Source of the DNA: Toxonevra muliebris
Taxonomy: Eukaryota; Arthropoda; Insecta; Diptera; Pallopteridae
NCBI GenBank assembly: GCA_963691655.1
Contig: OY829326.1
Coordinates: forward strand, 150,864,998-150,928,997
Length of the DNA stretch: 64,000 nt
Direction: 5' to 3'
Part shown: one piece after another, positions 22,940-31,706 of the stretch
How the letters are laid out: every line of letters starts with the position of its first letter
Position numbering within the stretch: the first letter of the stretch is position 1
Position numbers and translations under genes: made by a program
Notes under the pieces: generated by a model
Database searches by the model: none
Seen by the model: only the letters and a program-made list of their open reading frames with translations
What the model was told of the DNA's origin: nothing

Positions 22940-24140
22940 AAACAATTACGAACTCACACAGTGATATTTTAAAAACGAACTCTGATTTTCTTCAACATGT
23001 GAATGCCCGAAAAAATTAAAAAAAAAAAAAAAAAAATCAAGTGTTCAAATACGAGATCTGATGTTTTTGAACGTGTTTATATGAAAAATGTGGAGAATTT
23101 TTCAGTGCAAAATTTTTCAGCATATTCTTGAACATTCAAAATGATCAAGATTGTTGAGTAAATAAGTATTCAAATACGAACAAGTATTTATTATTATGTA
23201 GTTCATGAGTGTTCAAATACCAATTTTTAAACATTTAAATGAATTTTCAAATACGAACCCTGATGTTTTTGAGCTAGTGCATTAAACATGCACGAGTATT
23301 AATATTCTTGAACACATATGTATAACTATGTGCGAAAAGATCAATTATATTGAGTGCTTGAATGTTCAAATACGAACAATGTTGTTTTTGTTTTTACAAC
23401 TTATTTAAGCAAAATTATATATAATTTTCGGTTATATTATTTTCATGAATACGTAAATTAGTTTACAAAAATAGGCCCTAATGTTTTTGAACATATAAGA
23501 AATTAACGAGAGACGCAGTTCATAAATGTGCAAATACGAACAAATATCAAGTATGTTCAAAATATGAGTATTCAAATACAAATGCAGATGTTCTCCAAGA
23601 TGTGAATGTGTAAAAAGATTGAGAATTTTCAGTGAATGAGTGATTCAATTAAAGGCGCAATGTTCTTGAACACGTGTATAATCAAAATATCAATAGAAAA
23701 TTCTATAAGTATTCAGGTAGAAACACAGATGTTCTAAAACTTTTTCATACGAATTTTCTGTACATAAGTGTTGGGACTCAAATTCTATTGTTCTTAAATA
23801 GGTAAAAGAGCGAAAATTTCAAGCAAATTTAGTGCACGGGTGTTCAGATATAAACCTTATTATTCTTGAACACGTTTATGTGTAAAACGATTACAAATAT
23901 TCTAAATATAAGTGTTCAAATTTAAAATCGGAGGTTTTTGAATATGTCAAGAACCTTTTTGTTTTTGTGAGTTTTCTAATATGAACACACACAATGTTCC
24001 AACACAAAAATGTTAAAAAAAAATATGTGTTCAAAAAGTGTTTTGTACATGTGTGAGAAGACCAGGTGCATAAGTATTCAAATAGCGTTTTAAGTGGTTA
24101 AAAATATTAAGTACATGAGTGTTCCAATACCCTGGCATTT
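22940..24140. repeat. Highly diverged minisatellite with TTCAAATACGAAC / TTTTTGAACA motifs
   Basis: The pair GTTCAAATACGAAC and GATGTTTTTGAACAC recurs at least ten times over about 1.2 kb, at irregular spacing of about 40-160 bp. Between them AT-rich sequence with GTGCATGAGTG-like segments also recurs. The two motifs contain GTTCAA and TTGAAC, so the array is rich in short inverted repeats. No coding capacity. Confidence 0.7.
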
Positions 24141-24334
24141 ATTTATTTTTTTATATGTCCACATTTGAACACTAATACTTAAGCATATTTTGTACAAAAA
24201 TATTTGCTTGGTATGGCCAAACATTTATGAAAATTCTCATGAGAAATATGCTACAACTGCATGTTCATAAATATGAACATGAGTTGTAAACCCCAACCGG
24301 TTTGCGTTCCTTCATGTTCATAAAATCAATATAG

Positions 24335-24382
24335 CTGGATTAAATGTGCACACACAATCCTGTTTGTGCACCTTTAATCCAG
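24335..24382. repeat. Hairpin: 17-bp stem, 14-nt loop
   Basis: CTGGATTAAATGTGCAC at 24335-24351 pairs with 24366-24382 with one mismatch. Short flanking segments containing ATGTTCAT and ATGAACAT extend the symmetry. It lies just outside the left end of the Tc1-like copy at 24409. Confidence 0.8.
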
Positions 24383-24408
24383 TACATGAACATAAATAAA
24401 ATTTATTT

Positions 24409-25450
24409 AGGGATTGAGATCGAAAAAATCTTAACATATATAAAATTCAATAATTTTTAAACGGATGATCTTAGAGTTTTGATTTTTTTTTTATATTTAA
24501 TTGATAATATTTTACAAATTACAGAAAATTATAACTTTTATAGTTCTAACCACTATTTATGAACTTGTGGACCTTTTTTGATAAGCCTTCCATTAGAGAT
24601 TTGATAGTTGCTTCTGACACCTTTTTGGAACAGTTTGCCCATCTCCTTTTAAAATCTTCGATACTTTGGGACACCTTTTTTGTGCTCTTTAAGTTTCTTT
24701 TCACAAGAACCCAATATCTCTCCACTGGTCTTAGCTCCGGACAATGTGGAGGATTGGCCTCTCTTGGTACAAAAACTATGTTTTTACTTTTTGTCTGCTT
24801 TTGGATTCTAAATTGTTCTTCGACATTTCTTTGAGCATCAGCAACATGAAAATTTTGACCCGGAAGCTGCATAAAATCTGCCAGTACATACGTTTCGTCG
24901 TCCATTATACAACATGAATATTTTTGTATGAAATTCGATTTTAAATTCCGAGCCCTACTTTTGGCGTCTAAATTTTTTGCAGCATTTCTGTTTGGAGCAT
25001 TTTGGACTTTGTGTGTTTTCAAACCTGCATTGGCTTTAACTTTTCGCACCAAATAGTCAGAGCACTTTTCAATATGCTCTCTATATTATTGGCTTTCCCA
25101 ATATCATGTGGTCCTTGTTTTCTTCCCGAACCAGGTTTCCTATCAATGGTCAAATTCTCCTGAAACTGTTTGATAACATTGGAAACAGTTTGACGGCAGA
25201 CCTTCAATTCTTTGGCCAATTTTTTATAGGACCAATTTGGATTTTTTTTTTAAATTTTTAATAATTTTATGACGTACTTCATTTTCTTCACTCATTTTGA
25301 TCAAACACACATTAAGTCAACATGTTTGCCATTAAAAATAACAACTGACATATTTTTCAAAGATAACTAGATCAAAGAAATTTTTAAATGTTACACCCAA
25401 AAAAAATTATTAGGTAAAACGTGTGTTAAGATTTTTTCAATCTCACTCCT
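24409..25450 (-). mobile_element. Tc1-like transposon copy 2, both ends present, internally deleted
   Basis: The left terminus AGGGATTGAGATCGAAAAAA is mirrored by the right terminus, whose complement reads AGGAGTGAGATTGAAAAAA. TA-containing sequence flanks both ends. The element is about 1.04 kb, shorter than the 1.3-1.7 kb usual for intact Tc1 elements, because two internal stretches are missing compared with the 10733-11578 copy: 41 bp near 25065 and a larger segment near 24795. Confidence 0.85.
24546..25295 (-). pseudogene. Tc1-like transposase pseudogene (copy 2)
   Basis: The start ATG is at 25295. A frameshift in an A-run near 25240 moves the N-terminal HTH (KELKVCRQTVSNVIKQF) to the next frame. 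A 41-bp deletion near 25065 shifts the frame again, and the main frame 25052-24546 then carries CCIMDDETYVLADF (first catalytic Asp region). After an internal deletion at QKQTKSK it resumes at PPHCPELRPVERYW, whose E corresponds to the third catalytic residue of Tc1 DDE enzymes. The second catalytic Asp region is deleted. The C terminus (KSLMEGLSKKVHKFI) is present, unlike copy 1. Confidence 0.8.
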
Positions 25451-25568
25451 TATGTTAATGAACTGTTCATTAGTGTTGAATTACAAACTCTGGAGACACG
25501 ATTTCATTACCTGTATTTCCAGAATTTTCCAACCTTCTGCTTTCCATGGGTATAGGGTCAAGTTTTTT

Positions 25569-25650
25569 TAGGTTAGGTTAGGTTAGGTTTGGTAAGGTTA
25601 GGTTAGGTTAGGTTAGGTTAGGTTAGGTTAGGTTAGGTTAGGTTAGGTTC
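25569..25650. repeat. (TTAGG)n array, left arm
   Basis: About 80 bp of nearly perfect GGTTA pentamers, the canonical insect telomere repeat, directly upstream of the LINE 5' end (CACAGGGCTGAGC). Interruptions are few (GGTTTGGTAAGG near 25588). The companion array on the other side of the LINE is at 31341-31410 in the same orientation, so the two are halves of one array split by insertion. Confidence 0.9.
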
Positions 25651-26521
25651 ACAGGGCTGAGCTTTAGGCTACTGTGGGGGTCAGCGGGTGGCGGATAGCT
25701 GAACGGCCGGCAGTAATGTCGGTTAGCTGCGAATACCCAATAAGCAGTCCCCGACCAAGAGCGGCAGAAGTGGAGGGTGTGTCTTAAAAGGCCACAATAC
25801 CCAATGAAGATCTGCGACAGGACGAGCAGGCACCGTCCTTGGCGTAAGTGCTCCCCACCCCGGGGTGGCACCGTGGGACATCGTTGCAGAATCCGGACAC
25901 GCGTATTTCAACACTGGGTTATCCTATGACACTGTCATGTGGGTCATGAGGGCAATGTCTAGTGACGGATACAAGTGTTCGGAAACTTCGCGAACCACGA
26001 CAGCAGATAGTGACGGGAATGTGTGCTACACCGTCAGACGCTGCCCGGCTTCGACCAATGGGTCGAAGGGCTTGGGTAAGTGCAGGCGGCTGGTTCACAT
26101 TTTCGATACTATGCGAGCAATGGACGTCGGAATCTGAGTCCAGTAGGATTCTGACGAAATGGTACTGGAACCAATATTTTGACCTAGATGATACGAGCTG
26201 ACGGCTGTGGCATTCGGGCACTTTAGTAAGCGGAGTGAAATCTAGCGGAAATGGCTGTCCGGCTAATGTCCCAGCTGCCTCCGTCCCGGTAAAACCTTGG
26301 CAGGCCTCGTTGTACGTTCGAGGTACGTCACCACTACGGTGGTGGTTCAGGCTCGGCTGGCTGTGTTCCCGATTACGCTGACCTGGCTCTGAACGCAGGT
26401 ACCCATAAGGTCCTGCGTCAACCCTTGCGTGGCCTCACTGCTTGCATAGATAACCACGGGGTCATTAAGGCGACTGTACTTTCGGACCGAGATAGCGGCA
26501 ACGAGGGGGGACCCAATCACA
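25651..26521 (+). promoter_or_regulatory. 5' UTR of the LINE (putative internal promoter region)
   Basis: About 870 bp of GC-richer, non-coding sequence between the (TTAGG)n array and the ORF1 start. Several short frames occur on both strands, none with a motif. Non-LTR elements of this type usually transcribe from an internal promoter in this interval, but no specific element (Inr, DPE) was assigned. Confidence 0.5.
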
Positions 26522-28114
26522 ATGTTTACAAACAAACAAAAAAACACAGATGTAAATGAAGAGGAGAACTTTGACCCATTCAAGGGCCGAAGACTAACGC
26601 GATCGCCAGAGGAATCCGGAAGGAGCCTGATGAAAAAATCAGCATCCTCACCTGACCTCATTGAACTGGATCAGGACGATACCAGGAAAACGTGTCAGAA
26701 GATCGACAATAAGGCGAAAGGTGTAGCTACAGCAAGTAGCACAACCGCACGCGAGCAACAGAAGTCGATTGGCCACACAGGCACGCCTACAGAAGCAATA
26801 GTCAATATGGCATCAAAACAGCGGACCATATTTGACTTACAGAAGACAGCGACCTTGGATGCTACTACACCCAAGACAGCTTCAAGAGTACCGGCAGGGC
26901 AGTTTATTAAAACCGTTGTACAAACATCATCAACGAACGTGTTCCAGGCCAAAATGGCAAAGCTTGGAGTACATATAAACAAGCTCCTGGCATACTACGA
27001 GGGTAGAAGGAATGTCCACGCTGAAATTAAGCGCCTAGGATCTATGATCAAAGGCGCTTATACTGAAGCGATGCTGGACATGGAAAAGAGCGTGGACCAG
27101 CAGGCATCAACACCAGCAACAACAACAACGCTTGACATCGAGGTAGATGCGCCTGAAAAAAGCATCCCACGTGAGACCCTCGCAGAGGTGGTTCGCAGAG
27201 CGCCACCACCTTCGGCTAAGAGGATGAGAGCCAGCACGAGTCCGGACTTGCGCATAATTGGCGAGAAATCACCGGCAACAAAGAGAAGACGCGGCACAGC
27301 AGAAACGCAGCAGACAAACCCAAAGGACAAGGCGTCAAACATTAAGGGGCCGAAGGAAACAGCATGGAATGTTGTAAAAGGCAAGAAAGCCAGGAAGGCC
27401 AGACCAATAAGGACCAGGCCTGATGTTATTATTATATCGAAGGCAGGAGACGCAACGTACGCAGACATACTGCGCAAGGTGAAGACATGCGAGGATCTTA
27501 AGACAATGGGAGAAAATGTCAAGGCCATACGCAGAACAGCCAAAGGCGAGCTACTTCTGGAGTTGAAGAGAGCTCCAGAAAACCAGACGACGACGTACCA
27601 AGCAGCAATCGAAGAGGTACTAAAGGAGACGGCCAAAGTAGCGGCCAAAACTCACACGGTCACGCTACAATGCAGAGACCTAGACGAGGTCACCACACCG
27701 GAGGAAATTTGCGAGGCACTTCATGCGCAATGCAAAATACGACGCCCAGAGACAACTGCTGTTAGAAGCCTGCGAAAGAGGTACAACGGCACACAAACAG
27801 CTCTCATCTGCCTACCCGTAGACGACGCGAGGAAGGTGATAGATGCGCAACGAGTACGCATCGGATGGGTGATGAGCAGGATAAGAGAGATGGATTCGCC
27901 CAGATACTGTTTCAAGTGCTGGGGCTACGGCCATATTGCTCAACGTTGCACAGAGAAGGTAGACAGGACGAAGCACTGCCTGAAATGCGGAGAAAGAGGG
28001 CACTTGGCGGCAGTCTGCTCTAATAAGGAGAAATGTGCTCTGTGCAAAGGAGCACATGCAGCAGGGAGCACAAAATGCCCCCTGTTCCAAAAGGCGCGAA
28101 AAAATTTGAGGTGA
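26522..28114 (+). CDS. LINE ORF1, Gag-like protein with three zinc knuckles
   Basis: A complete 530-residue frame with an ATG after ATCACA. The N-terminal ~250 residues are hydrophilic, with Lys/Arg-rich clusters (for example PATKRRRG near 252) typical of nuclear-targeted Gag proteins of this clade. The segment around 300-440 contains a YADILRKVK start and resembles the conserved central Gag domain. Three C-terminal zinc knuckles follow: CFKCWGYGHIAQRC (463-476), CLKCGERGHLAAVC (486-499) and CALCKGAHAAGSTKC (505-519). These bind element RNA in the ribonucleoprotein. The stop TGA lies two bases upstream of the ORF2 ATG, so ORF2 is probably expressed by termination-reinitiation, as described for SART1. 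No disabling change is visible. Confidence 0.9.
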   Translation: MFTNKQKNTDVNEEENFDPFKGRRLTRSPEESGRSLMKKSASSPDLIELDQDDTRKTCQKIDNKAKGVATASSTTAREQQKSIGHTGTPTEAIVNMASKQRTIFDLQKTATLDATTPKTASRVPAGQFIKTVVQTSSTNVFQAKMAKLGVHINKLLAYYEGRRNVHAEIKRLGSMIKGAYTEAMLDMEKSVDQQASTPATTTTLDIEVDAPEKSIPRETLAEVVRRAPPPSAKRMRASTSPDLRIIGEKSPATKRRRGTAETQQTNPKDKASNIKGPKETAWNVVKGKKARKARPIRTRPDVIIISKAGDATYADILRKVKTCEDLKTMGENVKAIRRTAKGELLLELKRAPENQTTTYQAAIEEVLKETAKVAAKTHTVTLQCRDLDEVTTPEEICEALHAQCKIRRPETTAVRSLRKRYNGTQTALICLPVDDARKVIDAQRVRIGWVMSRIREMDSPRYCFKCWGYGHIAQRCTEKVDRTKHCLKCGERGHLAAVCSNKEKCALCKGAHAAGSTKCPLFQKARKNLR

Positions 28115-28116
28115 CA

Positions 28117-31100
28117 ATGAAGATATTGCAACTCAATATCAACCACTGCCAGGCGGCGCAGGATCTCCTGCAGCAATTGACGACCGAACATGGCTTCGAC
28201 TTAGCGTTACTTTAGGAGCAGTATACAAATCTAGATGGACATGGCTGGGCGACGGACGCAGCGAATAAGGCTGCCATTTGGGCGCTAGGCAACGCCTCAT
28301 TGCAAGGCAAGATGAAAACAGCCAAAGAAGGATTCACGTGGGTCAAAGTAGGTGGAATCTACTTTTTCAGCTGCTACGCTCCACCTAGTATGAGCGAGGA
28401 AGCTTTTGAGACCATGGTGACAGCATTAGTGGAAGAAGCACGCGGAAAGCATCCACTTCTTATCGGCGGGGACTTTAATGCATGGTCCACAACATGGGGT
28501 AGCGCCCGCACGTGCCGACGTGGCCACATACTCCTTGAGAGCCTGGTTCCCTTAGAGCTGGAGCTACTAAATGAGTTCGGGGCATACACTTTCGACAACG
28601 GCAGAGGTAGGTCTATAATAGACCTCACCTTTGCGGACAACGTAGTTGCGCGCTCTGCCAAATGGAGCGTTAGCAACATGTACACGCATAGCGATGGGCA
28701 CAAGGCCATCATCATCGACGTGGATAACAAGGTGGCACCCCTCGCGGTTCGGATACAGAAGGCGCAGCAAAATGGATGGAAGAGGCAAGCGTTCGAGGCG
28801 GACACGTTCAACATAGCTTGGAGTGACGCAATGTTCCAGACCAAACCAGCTGCAGACATGGCAGTGCATACCATCGCAGCACTTTCCAGAGCGTGCGATG
28901 CTGCGATGCCCCGAAGACGTGCAGTCTTGATCAGAAGACCAGTGTACTGGTGGAATGAGGAGATAGCGGCAGCCAGGAAGAAATGCCATCAAGCACGCAG
29001 GAAAGCGCAGAGAGCTCGCTCTCTTCCCGCGTGGGAAGCCCTGCAGCTCGACTATAAAGTTTGTAGAATCGAGCTCAAGAAGGCCATCAGAGACAGCAAA
29101 AACATCTGTTTTAAACAGTTACGCGACAGCGCAGAAACCGATCCATGGGGGATGGCATATACAACGGTTATGAGGAAGGTCAGAGGGTTAAGGGCCCCAC
29201 AGCCCACCTGCCCCACACTGATGCGAAAAGTGGTGACCACACTCTTTCCCCCCCAGGAAGAACTTGCTCCACGACAACATAAGTGCGTGCAAGCACCAGA
29301 AGTCACCGCCAGCGAAGTGCTGGCAACGCTACGAAAGATTGCGGATAACAAGGCCCCAGGACTGGATGGCATCCCCAACGTTGCGCTCAAGGCGGCGATC
29401 AAAGCTACACCGGAGGTGTTCGCGAAGCTTTTCAGCGCATGCTTGACAGAAGGAGTTTTTCCAGACACATGGAAGCGACAGCGGTTAGTCCTCCTACTAA
29501 AACCAAAGAAGCCGCCGGATGAACCGGCATCCTACCGACCGTTATGCATGCTGGATACACTGGGCAAAGTTCTCGAACGCATTATAGGGGACAGGCTCCA
29601 GGAGTGGCTTGAAAAGCCAGGAGGGCTATCAGCACGACAGTTTGGATTCAGAAGAGGACGATCCACGGTCGACGCAATACAAACAGTGATGAATATTGCA
29701 CGCGTGGCCACCAGCGGCAACCAATGGGGAAACGGCAAGAAGAAGTACTGCGCCGTAGTGACGTTGGACATCAAAAATGCCTTCAATTCGGCGAACTGGC
29801 CTCAGATTATGAGTGCACTGAGAGGATTCGAAGTACCGGAATACCTGTTGCAAATAATCGCAAACTACTTCGACAACAGAATTTTAATATACGATACTGA
29901 TGACGGCGTGAAGCAGTATCGTGTCAAAGGAGGCGTTCCGCAGGGCTCCGTTCTCGGCCCAACACTATGGAACGCAATGTATGACGGCATCCTCAAATTG
30001 GATCTCCCGGAGGATACAACAATCGTAGGATATGCAGACGACATCGCGATAGTGGCAGTAGCCAAGAACCTGGACTCGCTACAGGCTATATGTAACGATG
30101 TCATCTCAAGAGTGAGAAGATGGCTGTACAACTCGAAGCTGGAATTGGCGGAGCAGAAGACGGAAGTCGTGGTATTGAGTACCAGAAGAGCACGTGCAGA
30201 GCTGGTCATCACGGTTGGTGATCATAACATCATCTCGTGTCCACACATTAAGTACTTAGGAGTACTTATAGATTCCAAAATGACGTTCAAGGATCACCTG
30301 AAAGCTGCTAGTGGAAAAGCAGCACGAATAAACAGTGCATTAACACGCATCATGCCGAATATAGGAGGCCCGCGTGAGGGCAGGCGCCGGCTGCTTTCAA
30401 CGGTTACTACGTCAGTAATCTTGTATGCAGCACCTATCTGGGCGGACAGCAAGAAAACACACCAGAAGGATATCCGTGCGATATATAGGCTCAGTGCCCT
30501 GAGGGTTGCTAGCGCGTATCGCACAGTTTCGGACGATGCTATTTGTGTCATAGCAAGTAAGGTGCCCATAGATTTACAGGCACAAGAGATGAAGCGGTTA
30601 TATGGCCGTGACACAAAATCAACCGAAGCCATAAGAAGAGAAGAAAGACAGCGTACCATCATGGAATGGCAGCGAAGATGGGAGTCATCCGAGAAGGGTC
30701 GATGGACCTACAATCTCATTACGGATATAGAAGAGTGGATATCACGCAGACATGGTGAACTGAATTACCACATTACGCAGCTGCTTAGTGGCCATGGGTG
30801 CTTCAAGCAGTACTTGCATAAAATCAACACCGGAGAAGAAGACCCGTTTTGCCCAAGATGCCCAGAGGAACGGGAGAACGCGCAGCATATACTTTTTATA
30901 TGCCCACGTTTTAACAAAAACAGAGATGAGCTGGAGAAAGCCTTTGGAGAACCCCCTACAGAAAGGAATCTGACGACACAGATGTGTAACACAGCGGAAA
31001 AATGGAATGCAGCATGCAAGGTTGCTGCAGATATGATGACCACTCTGTATAATGCAGAACGTGCGCGCAAAGTCGAGCGCACGGCAAATACTACAAATAT

Positions 31101-31128
31101 GGAGCCAGATATCGTCAACCGACGATAA
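28117..31128 (+). pseudogene. LINE ORF2, endonuclease-reverse transcriptase, one internal stop
   Basis: The frame starts at ATG 28117 (MKILQLNINHC, the classic AP-endonuclease start) and runs 1003 codons. Codon 33 is TAG (28213-28215) inside the conserved LALL-x-E-Q-Y stretch, where related proteins usually carry Gln, so one C-to-T change explains it. The rest is open. Endonuclease motifs: GDFNAW (D119) and SDGH (D193, H195). RT motifs: PGLDGIPN (~414), LDIKNAF (D551), GGVPQGSVLGP (~605) and YADD (639-642). A finger of the form C-P-R-C ... H-x4-C begins near 912. The protein would nick target DNA and prime reverse transcription there. Clade assignment to R1 is by motif pattern and lack of RNase H. 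Confidence 0.9.
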
Positions 31129-31252
31129 AACCGAACAGAATTGGACAGAAACCAATACTGACGATTGAGCACTCAAGCTCATTACGGCCTTCCGACGTAA
31201 TACCTAACGGTGGTTCCGGGAGGAATATCCGTACGGACGAGAGGTGGTTTTA

Positions 31253-31269
31253 GCGTGAGAATGTCACGC
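31253..31269 (+). other. 3' UTR hairpin of the LINE
   Basis: GCGTGA-GAATG-TCACGC forms a perfect 6-bp stem with a 5-nt loop, 36 bp upstream of the poly(A) tail. Stem-loops in the 3' UTR of SART1-type elements are recognised by the RT, so a similar role is plausible. The function here is inferred. Confidence 0.55.
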
Positions 31270-31302
31270 ACTGACTGGGTGGCTTTTTATGCTTTCCTCC
31301 TC

Positions 31303-31340
<38 letters not shown>

Positions 31341-31343
<3 letters not shown>

Positions 31344-31410
31344 TTAGGTTAGGTTAGGTTAGGATAGGTTAGGTTAGGTTAGGTTAGGTTAGGTTAAGTT
31401 AGGTCAAGTT
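31341..31410. repeat. (TTAGG)n array, right arm / SINE 3' tail
   Basis: About 70 bp of GGTTA repeats with a few changes (GGATA, GTTAAG) joins the LINE poly(A) tail directly to the 3' end of a minus-strand SINE. The SINE copies at 44679 and near 52985 end in the same GGTTAG-type tail, so this array probably began as the SINE tail. Confidence 0.85.
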
Positions 31411-31695
31411 GGAGTGGTTGTCGAGAGTCACACTTAGGCCTGAACGGCCCATTGTGATACCACATAGTTGGACCTACTAACGCCGATTCCGAATGGCGAT
31501 TTTATCGGCTTGGTGGTTTTGCCATTACCAACCAAGGTGTGTACTTGTACACTATCTTATAATTTTCATACACTTCATATAGATAGTGAATATAAAAAAG
31601 TTATGAAAATTAACCACCAGACGAAGACGGGAATCGAACCCGAACCTCCCGGATGAAAGTCTAGTGCACTACCTACTAGACTATCGAGGTCGTCT
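31408..31695 (-). mobile_element. tRNA-derived SINE with (TAACC)n tail, copy 1
   Basis: On the minus strand the head has GATAGTCTAGTAGGTAG (A box) and GGTTCGGGTTCGATTCCCG (B box) at tRNA spacing, with the anticodon-arm region resembling tRNA-Glu. A body with GCCATTCGGAATCGGC follows, then ATTGGTTGGTAATGGC-related sequence and a terminal CCACTCCAAC ahead of the pentamer tail. Its 5' flank (31695-31706) and the sequence before the left TTAGG array (25558-25569) match at 9 of 12 bases, as expected if the LINE inserted into this SINE's tail. Confidence 0.8.
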
Positions 31696-31706
31696 CAAAT
31701 TGCTTT

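Larger units (their letters stand above)
25650..31341 (+). mobile_element. R1-clade-like non-LTR retrotransposon in a TTAGG array
   Basis: A 5.7-kb element with ~870-bp 5' UTR, ORF1 (26522-28114), ORF2 (28117-31128, one internal stop), a 3' UTR with a hairpin and an uninterrupted poly(A) tail of about 36 nt. It has an AP-type endonuclease, RT and C-terminal CCHC-type finger, and no RNase H domain is visible, which is the usual R1-clade plan. TTAGG repeats lie on both sides in the same register and orientation. The clean tail and long ORFs indicate a recent insertion. Its GC content is clearly higher than the surroundings. Confidence 0.85.

Noticed and set aside
25569..25650. Interpretation of the TTAGG array as a chromosome end
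   Set aside because: The array is short, internal, present on both sides of a LINE and linked to a SINE tail, with unique sequence on either side.
27058..27648. 196-codon minus-strand frame
   Set aside because: Antisense shadow of LINE ORF1. The same applies to the other minus-strand frames between 26347 and 31182.
31620..31695. Possible tRNA gene (and similar sequences at 44915, 18700, 19580, 52690)
   Set aside because: A and B boxes are present but the stems are degenerate, the sequences continue into SINE bodies, and one copy has target duplications, so they are SINE heads.
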